From NCBI GenBank assembly GCA_024103425.1, contig JAGFIS010000021.1, forward strand, positions 53,976 to 117,975: 64,000 nt of DNA. The letters run 5' to 3'. Position numbers and translations under genes: made by a program. The notes under the pieces are model-generated. The model was not told the origin of the DNA, did no database searches, and saw only the letters and a program-made list of their open reading frames with translations. Source of the DNA: Chitinophagaceae bacterium. Its GTDB lineage: Bacteria > Bacteroidota > Bacteroidia > Chitinophagales > Chitinophagaceae. This document shows, piece by piece, positions 8,339 to 19,278 of this stretch. How positions within the stretch are numbered: the stretch's first letter is position 1; each line of letters opens with the position of its first letter.

Positions 8339-9625
8339 TTACACTTGTACCTTGCAACCGTTTATTGCGTAAAACAGAATGAAAGCAAAAAGCGGAATGG
8401 GAACCAGGAATCCTGCTGCCATTCCGTAAACATCTGCAACCAATCCCATTAAAGGAGGAAATATTGCGCCACCGACAATCGACATTACCAGAAATGAAGA
8501 GGCGCGCTTCGTTTCTCTACCAAGAGATTTAATAGCCAGAGCAAAAATAGTCGGGAACATCAGCGACATGAAGAAGAAAACGCCATAGAGAGCAATCAGG
8601 GATACCCAGCCCATCTTAGCAGATACGACAGGCAACAATATACAATTCAGAAGCGCATACAGTCCGAGCATTTTTTCCGGCTTGAAATATCTCATCAGCG
8701 CACTGCCCGATATCCTTCCCAGCATGAATAAAAGAAATCCAAAAGACAGGAAATAAGGAGCATACTTCACTTCAAAACGGGGGTGCATATCATGGTCGGT
8801 TACAAAGTTGATCAGGTAGCTGAACACACCTGTCTGGGCGGCTACATAACACCCCTGAGCCAGCACTCCGAGTTTGAAGTGACGGTTCTGCCACAAAGAT
8901 TTGTTGGTTACATAAGCCGGATCATTTACATCTGTAATCCTCAGGTCATTACCGGAATCTTTTGCAATACCATGGAAAGCATCTTCATCATCTTCTGTTA
9001 TCTCAGGTAATTTCAAACGCATAAAGATGAATGCCACTGTTAATACCAACAGACCGATAATAACAAAAGGCAGGATTATTGAAAACAGTTTTTCACCTTC
9101 GACGTGGCTTTGGTTGCCATAGATATAAAGTGCAATCAGCGGGCCAACAACCCACGCCAGACCGTTAAACGACTGGGAGAAATTGATTCTTCGCTCTGCT
9201 GTTTCGGGCGGACCCAGCTTTGTCGTATATGGGTTAGCTCCCGTTTCGAGAGTTGCAAGACCGGCACCAACTACCAGCAGGCATATCAGGAACAGAAAAA
9301 AAGATTCAAAAGGGGCAGTGCCTGCAGCTAACAAAGCTCCAGAACCAAACAGCACCAGGCCTAAAATAATCCCTCTCTTGTAGCCGTGCTTTTTCATATA
9401 AAGCCCGGCGGGCAATGCCATCCCGAAATAAGCGCCATAAAGTGAAAATTGAATAAAACTAGATTGCCATTTTTTGAGATGAAGCATCTCCTGAAAGTTC
9501 TTATCCAGCGCATCTACCATTCCGTGTGCAATACCCCATAGAAAAAAGAGGACGCTGACGGCCATAAACGGTTTGAAATAATTGATTCCGTCTTTTACAA
9601 AGAGAGATGCTTTATCCTGACTCAT
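8339..9625 (-). CDS. sugar MFS transporter, fucose/glucose/galactose:H+ symporter family
   Basis: A 428-residue membrane protein with about 12 helices. Family blocks of FucP/GluP are visible: FFLWGIAHGMVDALDKNFQ near residue 27, GAYFGMALPAGLYMKKHGYKRGI, and LETGANPYTTKLGPPETAERRINFSQSFNG near 125-155. FHS symporters import L-fucose or hexoses with protons. Bacteroidota carry several paralogues, so the exact sugar is not assigned. It stands alone, with no fucose catabolic genes beside it. Confidence 0.85.
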   Translation of the reverse strand: MSQDKASLFVKDGINYFKPFMAVSVLFFLWGIAHGMVDALDKNFQEMLHLKKWQSSFIQFSLYGAYFGMALPAGLYMKKHGYKRGIILGLVLFGSGALLAAGTAPFESFFLFLICLLVVGAGLATLETGANPYTTKLGPPETAERRINFSQSFNGLAWVVGPLIALYIYGNQSHVEGEKLFSIILPFVIIGLLVLTVAFIFMRLKLPEITEDDEDAFHGIAKDSGNDLRITDVNDPAYVTNKSLWQNRHFKLGVLAQGCYVAAQTGVFSYLINFVTDHDMHPRFEVKYAPYFLSFGFLLFMLGRISGSALMRYFKPEKMLGLYALLNCILLPVVSAKMGWVSLIALYGVFFFMSLMFPTIFALAIKSLGRETKRASSFLVMSIVGGAIFPPLMGLVADVYGMAAGFLVPIPLFAFILFYAINGCKVQV

Positions 9626-9785
9626 ACTTTCTATCGGTTTAAATATCTGCTTTATTGTTCCGGCAGCCTGCTAAAAATAGACAAAGCTCAAATATAAAAC
9701 ACCGTAACCAATGTACCGGTTTTATATCAACTCCCCGAATACCCGGTTTATTCTGTTAACCTCCGGCCTTTTTTACGTTCAGACC

Positions 9786-9813
9786 AAAAAAAAGGGCAGC
9801 TCGACGCTACCCC
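9786..9813 (-). terminator. intrinsic terminator after the HmuY-like gene
   Basis: On the minus strand the stem is GGGTAGC paired with GCTGCCC (9806-9812 with 9794-9800, one mismatch, five-base loop), followed by eight T (9786-9793). It lies 24 bases after the stop of the HmuY-like gene. Confidence 0.75.
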
Positions 9814-9836
9814 ATTAATTGAAATGAACAAAATTT

Positions 9837-10448
9837 TTATTGAGTACTCAGATCTCTTGATCCGTCCGGCTGATAGGTGTATCTGAATTTATAGATCAGA
9901 GAATCGGGATATGAAGCACCGGGCTGAATATGATACCTCACCTGTGTCACCTCCATTTTAGCATAATGATTATCAGCCGTTCTCAGTATGAAATACAAAC
10001 CTGCCACAGGGCCAAAAGCATGCGACACAGGTTCATAAATATACCAGGCATCCGGACTACCGAACGTGCTGTTGATAGCAAGTCTTGCTGCCGTTGTATC
10101 CTGTGCATAGCCCGTCTCAGGTGCACTCGTTACAGATTCGTACTGCCCGTCTCTCTTCACAATTACCCCTGCATTTCCCGGGCCACTGGCACCGCCGTTG
10201 ATGATAATCGAACTGAACTTAAATGCTATATCCCACTTTGTAGTAGCAGAATCAGAAAGCGGAAGAACCTTTCCTTCTTTCAGGCTGTAGAAAGTATAAT
10301 TTGCCGGGCGGAATGCCATAGCCACCGAATCAGTAATAACCACTCCGGTACTTTCATCAGGTTGCACATTCTCTTTTTTGCAGGCCATCATTCCGAAGAT
10401 CAGAAATAATCCGGCGGGCAACGTAATCATTAATCGTTTCATTTGCAT
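9837..10448 (-). CDS. HmuY-family haem-binding lipoprotein
   Basis: A 203-residue lipoprotein with a lipobox ending in Cys23 (FGMMAC-KKE). The rest matches the HmuY family (PF14064): TKWDIAFKFSSIIINGG, YFILRTADNHYAKMEVTQVRY and KFRYTYQPDGS. HmuY proteins sit on the cell surface and capture haem for the TonB receptor HmuR. The gene follows the receptor gene by about 25 bases on the same strand, so they form one transcript in the order receptor then HmuY, the reverse of Porphyromonas gingivalis. The haem ligands of P. gingivalis HmuY (two His) are not evident, so the ligand may differ. A second in-frame ATG lies two codons in. Confidence 0.82.
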   Translation of the reverse strand: MQMKRLMITLPAGLFLIFGMMACKKENVQPDESTGVVITDSVAMAFRPANYTFYSLKEGKVLPLSDSATTKWDIAFKFSSIIINGGASGPGNAGVIVKRDGQYESVTSAPETGYAQDTTAARLAINSTFGSPDAWYIYEPVSHAFGPVAGLYFILRTADNHYAKMEVTQVRYHIQPGASYPDSLIYKFRYTYQPDGSRDLSTQ

Positions 10449-10473
10449 TTGTAGATTGTTTTTATTAGGGTTT

Positions 10474-12603
10474 TTAAAATTTAAAATTCATATTGACAAA
10501 ATATCCTCTGCCGAATTGAGAAGGCATCAGTATCGGCTCAGTATAATTCAAAAGATTCTCAATCCCTGCCTGTAGATTCAGGTGTTGACCAATGTCTTTT
10601 TTAAGTACGATGTTGACCAATGCAAATCCTGAGGCGAACTCCCGTGGGTCATCCAGAATCAGGTTACCGTCAGTGTATCCGTTGATACCCTGAAATCCAT
10701 ATCTACTGCGGTACTTCAATGAAAGTGTCAGCCCCGCTTTATGCTTAAGATTCAGATAATCGGCGACGATATTAAACGTATGCCTGCTCCTGTTATACAG
10801 TCCTTTATAATCAGATAACCGTACAAGTTGTGACACCCCGGTTACGACATCTCTCTTATATACTTTTTGATTTTTGATCCGTTCCAACACTTCCTTGTCC
10901 TTCGCTATAAGAAAATTATAACTGCCTTTGATTCTGAGGTGGCTGTTGATCTTATGACCTACAGAAATTTCTGCACCTTCGGTGAACACCTTGTTGATAT
11001 TAGTATAGCTGAATATTTCTTTATCGTTAGTTTGCTTAAAAGGAAGGCTGTACGTTTCGATCAGGTTACTGATATCATTCCTGAAAAGATTCACCTGAAC
11101 AAATGTTCCCGGTTTAAAGGTATAATCTGCTCCGAGATTAATTCCTACAGAACGCTCGGGTTCTAAAGGCTCACCATCTATGTAAGGCCCGATATTGACC
11201 GATTCCGGGAGAAGCCCGCTCCTCTGCAAACGCGCCAGGCCGTTTCCTAATTCCTTCGCACCGATAATAGTGTATCCGACTAAACTGTTGGAGAAGTCTA
11301 AGAATTGCTGTCTGAAATCAGGCGCTTTGAATCCAACTCCCACAGAAGCTTTTACTATCAGCGAAGGCTGAGGTTTCCAGGCGATAGCAAGTTTCGGACT
11401 TAACTGCGCCGCGTACAAAGAATTTTTATCAAACCGTGCTCCTGCAATAACGTTCAATTCTCCATTGAAGACCTTTTGCTTCTGTAAATACGCAAACCAG
11501 GCATTCATCTTCTGTTTATTGCTGTAACGGTTAGACCGGACAGCCTCTAAGTTCGCCCCCAATCCCGCTACCCACTGATCTTTAGACTTTCCTATATTGA
11601 CTTGTACCTCAGGCTTGATCAACGACTGATTCAGCGTTATTTGTTCATACAAAGAATCGTTTTCCTGCAGATAAGCATGAGAGAAATTGTCATAACCGGT
11701 AAGGTAAAGACCCGTGATAAAATTCAGGCGGTCTGCCGGACGATAATTCCATTTCGTATAAACAGATTTCTCGTGCTCCACGGTTGTTCCCGTCACTACT
11801 TCAGGAAGGTCTTTAGGTATAATTTCGTAATCGTTAAACTGCTTCTGTTCAAAGTATCTTGCAGAGAGCATCAGATCATTTTTATCATTCCACTTATAGC
11901 CCGACTTCACATTGAAGTTATATTGTACCGACGGGTCAATCGTTTTGCCATAAATGTTATCATCAAAATCCCACCCGTCATTCGACGACCTGTTGCCCGT
12001 TAATTCCAGGAACGCCTTTCTTCCTTTCAACGCGCCGTTTAGGATCACTCCTAATGCCTTATTTGAGCCTGTATGAATCCGCCCACCGATGGCATTTTTT
12101 TGAGGCGTATCAGTAATAATATTAATCACTCCTGCAAGCGCATCTGATCCGTAAAGGCTGGTGGCAGGACCTTTTAGTATCTCTATTTGACGGATATTGG
12201 AAACAGCAATTCTATCCAGATTCAACACGCCTCCGTTTCTTCCCGCGAGTGGTTCTCCATCCACCATAATCAGGGTATAACCGGGATCCATTCCCTGCAT
12301 TTGAATTCCGGTACCGAACGGATTCGGATACCCCTGAAAGGCAATCCCCAATGGATTGGTAGCTATCACCAGGCCTGTCTGCATCTGGAGAATATCTATC
12401 AGCTTTTCGCTGCCGGTCTGGCGGATTTCCTTCGCGGATATAATCTGAACAGGGAGCGGAATATTGGTGACTTTATTTTCTGTACGGGTTGCAGTTATTA
12501 CTACCTCATCAAGGATTTTTTCTGTAGAATCTGGTGCATGCTGCGCAGCAACAGTACAGGAAAGCAACAACAAAACTACCCCGGTAAGGATACGACTCAT
12601 CAT
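10474..12603 (-). CDS. TonB-dependent outer-membrane receptor (HmuR/CirA-like)
   Basis: About 709 residues from the ATG at 12603; a TTG eight codons upstream also is open but is a poor start. A signal peptide (MMSRILTGVVLLLLSCTVAAQ) is followed by a TonB-box-like DEVVITATR, a plug domain (about 40-165; DGEPLAGR, LKGPATSLYGSDALAGVINIIT) and a beta-barrel ending in an aromatic residue (GRGYFVNMNFKF). The barrel holds GFKAPDFRQQFLDFSN, which resembles the FRAP/NPDL region of haem receptors. It lacks the N-terminal carboxypeptidase-like domain of SusC proteins. With HmuY beside it, haem or an iron chelate is the likely substrate. Confidence 0.87.
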   Translation of the reverse strand: MMSRILTGVVLLLLSCTVAAQHAPDSTEKILDEVVITATRTENKVTNIPLPVQIISAKEIRQTGSEKLIDILQMQTGLVIATNPLGIAFQGYPNPFGTGIQMQGMDPGYTLIMVDGEPLAGRNGGVLNLDRIAVSNIRQIEILKGPATSLYGSDALAGVINIITDTPQKNAIGGRIHTGSNKALGVILNGALKGRKAFLELTGNRSSNDGWDFDDNIYGKTIDPSVQYNFNVKSGYKWNDKNDLMLSARYFEQKQFNDYEIIPKDLPEVVTGTTVEHEKSVYTKWNYRPADRLNFITGLYLTGYDNFSHAYLQENDSLYEQITLNQSLIKPEVQVNIGKSKDQWVAGLGANLEAVRSNRYSNKQKMNAWFAYLQKQKVFNGELNVIAGARFDKNSLYAAQLSPKLAIAWKPQPSLIVKASVGVGFKAPDFRQQFLDFSNSLVGYTIIGAKELGNGLARLQRSGLLPESVNIGPYIDGEPLEPERSVGINLGADYTFKPGTFVQVNLFRNDISNLIETYSLPFKQTNDKEIFSYTNINKVFTEGAEISVGHKINSHLRIKGSYNFLIAKDKEVLERIKNQKVYKRDVVTGVSQLVRLSDYKGLYNRSRHTFNIVADYLNLKHKAGLTLSLKYRSRYGFQGINGYTDGNLILDDPREFASGFALVNIVLKKDIGQHLNLQAGIENLLNYTEPILMPSQFGRGYFVNMNFKF

Positions 12604-12667
12604 GATTATTTTTCCGATGGCAGGCAAAATTGAAATACATAATCATGATGAATGCCACGGCTTTGTC

Positions 12668-12697
12668 ATAAAGCAAACAGCCCCACACGGGGGCTGT
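12668..12697 (-). terminator. probable terminator after the AraC regulator gene
   Basis: A perfect eight-pair GC-rich stem (12677-12684 with 12690-12697, loop of five) lies between the AraC gene and the receptor gene. On the minus strand it is followed by TTTGCTTT. This would separate the regulator transcript from the receptor transcript. Confidence 0.55.
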
Positions 12698-12724
12698 CAT
12701 AAATCTGTAAAAAAATGAAAATCT

Positions 12725-13693
12725 CTATCTAAGCAACAATTCACAAGGCTTCAACCCCGTGTGTTTTTTAAATGCAGTGGAAAAATGACTGATAGAACTG
12801 TACCCAAGCATATTGGATACGTCTGTCACTGTTAGTCCTCTCTCATATAAGAGGTATTTGGCGTGCTCCATTCTCTGATTCTGGAAGAAATCAAAAATGG
12901 TGGTACCATATAATTCTTTAAATCCTTTCTTCAAATAACATTCGTTAATCGCTGCCTTACGACTGAGTTCTTTAATCGTTAGCGGATCGCAGATATGCTG
13001 AATCAGCACTTCGCGGGCATGCTCGATTTTCTTCCTGTCTTCTTCGTTCTCCAGAAACTTACAAGAAAATTCTCCTTCCTCTATCTCTTCATTCCCCATA
13101 CACTCCATAGTATGCAGCAGTAACATCTGCGTCTGCGCATTGGTATAAATGTTAGCCATGCCATCGGTGTATGGATGATTCATTAAATCTTTCAGAGTGC
13201 TGTGCACCTTATCACAGATTGGCATCAAACGGGTGAAAGAAGAAGTGTGTGTGAAGTTGAGAATACTCTCGGTAAAGCCTGTTGTCTTCAGATCCTTAAC
13301 ATACTGACTCAACTGCCTTTCGTCAAATTTGAAATAGGCGATATCTATTGTCGGTACCAGTTCTTCGCAATCGTGTGACTGCGAGAGTTTACAAAACGTA
13401 CACTCTTCGTCGTACTTCTTACAATACTTATTCCCCGAGATACAAAAGGCCAGTTCCAGTGTCTTGTCAGTGTCCACCTCATTCTCCTTATAGTGATAAG
13501 AGAGCATCGCTGCATTCTCTATCTCGAAATTCTCAGGTTTGCGATAACGATTGATTATATAGTGTACCGATCCCGGTATATCCTGTACTCTTTGCTGAAC
13601 CAATTCCATATCGGAATGAGCAGCCGGAAGACTACATGACACGGAAAGGATGCTTTCAATTGCTTCTGTCATATCAGTTGCAAATTTAACCAT
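12725..13693 (-). CDS. AraC-family transcriptional regulator with cysteine cluster
   Basis: A 322-residue regulator with two helix-turn-helix units in the last 85 residues (LSRKAAINECYLKKGFKELYG and VTDVSNMLGYSSISHFSTAFKKHTG), as in PchR/AraC proteins of iron uptake. The N-terminal domain carries Cys84, Cys91, Cys98, Cys101 and Cys109 within 26 residues (C-x6-C-x6-CxxC-x7-C), a pattern that could bind a metal or iron-sulfur centre. It lies directly upstream of the receptor/HmuY pair on the same strand, which makes it their likely regulator (inference). The five-cysteine segment is not part of the usual AraC sensor that I know. Confidence 0.85.
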   Translation of the reverse strand: MVKFATDMTEAIESILSVSCSLPAAHSDMELVQQRVQDIPGSVHYIINRYRKPENFEIENAAMLSYHYKENEVDTDKTLELAFCISGNKYCKKYDEECTFCKLSQSHDCEELVPTIDIAYFKFDERQLSQYVKDLKTTGFTESILNFTHTSSFTRLMPICDKVHSTLKDLMNHPYTDGMANIYTNAQTQMLLLHTMECMGNEEIEEGEFSCKFLENEEDRKKIEHAREVLIQHICDPLTIKELSRKAAINECYLKKGFKELYGTTIFDFFQNQRMEHAKYLLYERGLTVTDVSNMLGYSSISHFSTAFKKHTGLKPCELLLR

Positions 13694-15966
<2,273 letters not shown>

Positions 15967-15997
15967 GACGGGTTTGAAAGCCTGAACATATTTTACA

Positions 15998-16026
15998 AAC
16001 TGCCGGCGTTTCCGGCAGTTTTTTTT
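15998..16026 (+). terminator. intrinsic terminator after gyrB
   Basis: A perfect nine-pair stem (15998-16006 with 16012-16020, loop of five) followed by six more T, 31 bases after the stop of gyrB. Confidence 0.85.
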
Positions 16027-16302
16027 ATCCAGCTCCGAAAACCCAAATACTCAATTATTAGAGGTTTTTAAAATGTGTCAAAAAAAAGAAAATCCAACTC
16101 TCTTTGTGCTCTTTATTAAGGATACAATCAGCTCTAAACAGGACTGTAACGGTTTTTGAGAAAACACAGGATTTCTGCGGGAATCTCTTTTTGACATTTC
16201 TGATGCCGTTGTGAAGGCTTATAGAAAAAGGCTTTTCAATGATTTGCTGATTTTGCATTAATTTCACGCCAAATTTCAGAATATAATTTACACTAAAATA
16301 CT

Positions 16303-17928
16303 ATGGCCGAAGCGATAAGAATGCCACGAATGAGTGATACTATGACCGAAGGGATAATAGTGAGCTGGCAAAAAAAGGTTGGAGATAAAATTAAGCCCGG
16401 AGATGTACTGGCTGAAGTGGAAACAGACAAGGCTACAATGGAACTGGAAAGCTACAACGAGGGTACTATTCTATATATAGGTCCGAAAAAAGGCGACAAG
16501 GTCCCCGTGGATAATGTGATAGCTGTGGTGGGCAAGGAAGGAGAATCATACGAAGGACTGTTACAGGAAAATAATAAGAAAGAAACCGCAGCGCCTACTA
16601 AAGAAGAAGCAGTTCCTGCTGCTACGGCACCTGCAAATGCAGAACTTCCAAAAGGAGCAAAAGTTATCCGCATGCCGCTGATGAGCGATACGATGACTGA
16701 AGGAAAAATAGTGAAATGGCTGAAAAAAGTAGGTGACAAAGTAAAATCGGATGATGCTCTATTAGAGGTTGAAACCGATAAAGCTACTATGGAGGTCGTA
16801 GGTTATGAAGAAGGTACACTGCTTCACATCGCTGTAGAAGCCGGAGATGCTGCACCCATTAATGCAATGATTGCCATTGTAGGTCCTGAAGGTACAGACG
16901 TAAGTGCTTACGTTGCTGCACAGAAAGCTCAGCCTGCCGGAGGAGCCGCAGCACCTGCAGCTCCGTCCGCCCCTGCTGCAACATCTTCTACGCCTGCACT
17001 CGCACCCACACAGTCTGAAGCCTCTGCAGATGACGACGGAAGAATAAAGGCATCGCCTCTTGCCCGCAAAATGGCAAAAGAAAAAGGTATTTCTCTCTCC
17101 CTGGTTAAAGGAACCGGTGATGGTGGAAGAATCATCAAAAGAGATATAGATAATTATGTCCCTGCAGCAGCGCCCGCTGTATCTGCACCTGCAGAATCTC
17201 CGAAAGAAGGAGCGTTGCATATTCACGAATTTGCTCCTGTCGGACAGGAAGGATATACCGATATTCCGAATAACTCGATGCGTCTTACTATCGCACGCAG
17301 ACTCGGAGAAAGTAAGTTCAATGCACCTCACTTCTATCTGACCATGGAGATCAACATGGATCAGGCCATGGCTGCAAGGAAAGCTATGAATGAGGTAAGT
17401 CCGGTTAAGATCTCGTTCAACGACATTGTAATCAAAGCAGTCGCAATGGCACTGCGCGAACACCCTGCAGTTAACTCAAGCTGGATGGGCGATTTCATCA
17501 GGCAGAATCATCACATTCACATCGGATCGGCGGTGGCAATGCCCGACGGACTGATTGTGCCGGTTATACGTTTTGCAGACCAAAAGTCACTGGCCCAAAT
17601 TGCCTCAGAAGCGAAAGGACTTTATGAAAAAGCCAGAAACAAAAAACTGCAACCGAACGAGTTCTCGGGTAACACCTTTACTATCTCTAACCTGGGCATG
17701 ATGGATATAGATGAATTCACTGCTATCATCAACCCGCCGGACAGCGCAATTCTCGCTGTCGGTAGAATTAAAGAGGTAGTAGTAAGAAAAGGCGACGGGT
17801 TTGGAGTGACCAACATTATGAAGGTAACGTTGAGTTGTGACCACCGCAGTGTCGACGGAGCGGTCGGTGCAGCATTCCTGCAGACAGTGAAAGCATTCTT
17901 AGAGAACCCTGTGAGAATGTTGATTTAA
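16303..17928 (+). CDS. pyruvate dehydrogenase E2, dihydrolipoamide acetyltransferase
   Basis: A 541-residue 2-oxo acid dehydrogenase E2 with two lipoyl domains (lipoyl lysines Lys43 and Lys160, both in VETDKATME), Ala/Pro-rich linkers, a peripheral subunit-binding domain (about 248-285; ASPLARKMAKEKGISLSLVKGTG) and a catalytic acyltransferase domain with His514 and Asp518 (DHRSVDG). It transfers the acetyl group from E1 to CoA in the pyruvate dehydrogenase complex. Two lipoyl domains and the alanine-rich linkers favour the pyruvate over the 2-oxoglutarate complex. E1 and E3 genes are not adjacent, as is common in Bacteroidota. The 275 bases upstream show no gene. Confidence 0.9.
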   Translation: MAEAIRMPRMSDTMTEGIIVSWQKKVGDKIKPGDVLAEVETDKATMELESYNEGTILYIGPKKGDKVPVDNVIAVVGKEGESYEGLLQENNKKETAAPTKEEAVPAATAPANAELPKGAKVIRMPLMSDTMTEGKIVKWLKKVGDKVKSDDALLEVETDKATMEVVGYEEGTLLHIAVEAGDAAPINAMIAIVGPEGTDVSAYVAAQKAQPAGGAAAPAAPSAPAATSSTPALAPTQSEASADDDGRIKASPLARKMAKEKGISLSLVKGTGDGGRIIKRDIDNYVPAAAPAVSAPAESPKEGALHIHEFAPVGQEGYTDIPNNSMRLTIARRLGESKFNAPHFYLTMEINMDQAMAARKAMNEVSPVKISFNDIVIKAVAMALREHPAVNSSWMGDFIRQNHHIHIGSAVAMPDGLIVPVIRFADQKSLAQIASEAKGLYEKARNKKLQPNEFSGNTFTISNLGMMDIDEFTAIINPPDSAILAVGRIKEVVVRKGDGFGVTNIMKVTLSCDHRSVDGAVGAAFLQTVKAFLENPVRMLI

Positions 17929-17955
17929 AATTTTAGAGTGAATGAATAATAACGG

Positions 17956-17986
17956 AAGGCTCGCGAATTGCGGGCCTTTTGATTTA
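17956..17986 (+). terminator. probable terminator after the E2 gene
   Basis: A nine-pair stem with one G-T pair (17956-17964 with 17970-17978, five-base loop) followed by TT-GATTT. It lies 27 bases after the stop. The T-run is short. Confidence 0.55.
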
Positions 17987-17992
17987 TAAATA

Positions 17993-19245
17993 CTGGCGCG
18001 AGTTTGCAACTCGTGCCGACTAAATCTGCCGGATTCTATCCGGGTTTTTCTTTTGCTTTCTAACTCAGAATCGAGCGTTTCTATTGCGCCGTGCTAGTAA
18101 TACTTACTTTTAGTTTTCGGACCACCCCTGCCCCTTGCTCAGGCACGGATATGCAGCGAAGGGATTCGAGCGTGGCATATCTGTGCCGTTATATTCTACC
18201 GTAACCAAGGATGGTCACGGTACTTTCGACTTCACTAAATATTTCTGTCGCAAGTTTGTAACTTGTGCCGACTAAATCTGCCGGATTGTATCCGGATTTT
18301 TCCTCCACTCTTTAAATCAGATTCAAGCGTTTCTGTTTCATTGAGATGGATTGCCCCGCCCAATACCCTCGCTTCTTATTGTCACTTTTTGTCTTGACAC
18401 AAAAAGTAACCAAAAAAGTCAAGGACAACCCGATCGCTCCGCGCGTTTGTCCGGCCAACGCTCACCAGGTTTTAAAAGTCAAGAGAAATCTGGTTCTTCT
18501 TTGCAGTTTTCGCTCAGGCTCAGGTATGCAGCGTACAGGTTAGTGAGATTTTCTCCGCAGTGTCTCCGGCTTTGGACGCGGACGCTGCGATTTCGATCTT
18601 CCCTGCTCAGGCTCGGATATGCAGCGAAGAAATCGATGCCTGGTGTATCTGTGCCTATCTATTCTTACGCAACCAGGGATGGTCACGGTACTTTCAACTT
18701 CACTAAATATTTCTGGCGCGAGTTTGCAACTCGTGCCGACTAAATCTGCCGGATTGTATCCGGGTTTTTCTTTTACCTTCTAATTCAGAATCAAGCGTTT
18801 CTATTGCGCCGTGCTAGTAATACTTACTTTTAGTTTTCTGACCACCCCTACCCCTCCAAAGGAGGGGAATTTTAATTGCTCAGGCGCGGATATGCAGCGA
18901 AGAGATTCGAGCGTGGCGTATCTGTGCCGTTATATTCTACCGTAACCAAGGATGGTCACGGTACTTTCGACTTCACTAAATATTTCTGGCGCGAGTTTGC
19001 AACTCGTGCCGACTAAATCTGCCGGATTATATCCGGATTTTCTTTCACTTTTAAATTTAGATTTAAGCATTTCCATTGCACTGTACAGGTAATACTTACT
19101 TGCAGTTTTCTGACCACCCCTCCCAAGGAGGGGAATTTTAATTGCTCAGGCGCGGATATGCAGCGAAGGGATTCGAGCGTGGCGTATCTGTGCCGTTCTA
19201 TTCTTCCGTGACCAAGGATGGTCAAGGTACTATCGACTTTTCTTA
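17993..19245. repeat. array of four composite palindromic repeat units, non-coding
   Basis: This gene-free stretch of 1.25 kb consists of about four diverged copies of one unit, starting at 17993, 18245, 18713 and 18985. Each unit starts with a palindrome GGCGCGAGTT-TGC-AACTCGTGCC, followed by GACTAAATCTG and a small hairpin CCGGAT-nnn-ATCCGG. About 150 bases on there is a larger hairpin, GGCrCGGATATGC paired with GCrTATCTGTGCC across 20 bases (for example 18142-18154 with 18175-18187). It ends with ACCAAGGATGGTCACGGTAC and ACTTCACTAAATATTTCTG. Units 3 and 4 also hold CCCCTCC-n3-GGAGGGG. The array sits between the convergent E2 and serine dehydratase genes. It resembles clustered REP-like elements. 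Confidence 0.85.
18346..18600. repeat. insertion within repeat unit 2
   Basis: Unit 2 is 468 bases long instead of about 260. The extra segment holds an inverted repeat ACTTTTTGT-n6-ACAAAAAGT (18384-18407) followed by AACCAAAAAAGTCAAGG. Sequences of this type (TTTTGTCTTGACACAAAAGTAAC) recur between genes in Bacteroidota genomes, as far as I remember. Reading frames crossing it are short and not credible. Confidence 0.55.
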
Positions 19246-19278
19246 ATAATTGCTGAACATTACAAACCAATCTCAGAA

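Noticed and set aside
16058..16267. Minus-strand frame of 69 codons between gyrB and the E2 gene
   Set aside because: Low-complexity, Phe/Lys-rich product without a recognisable domain or promoter; the region looks like ordinary AT-rich spacer.
16762..17463. Minus-strand frame of 233 codons rich in Cys, Arg and Ser
   Set aside because: Antisense to the Ala/Pro-rich E2 linkers, a well-known source of false frames.
18346..18743. Overlapping plus-strand frames of 65 and 130 codons within the repeat array
   Set aside because: They run through palindromic repeats whose other copies do not keep the frame, so coding is unlikely.
17993..19245. Possible CRISPR array
   Set aside because: Units are about 260 bases and diverged, without short identical repeats and unique spacers; no cas genes are near.
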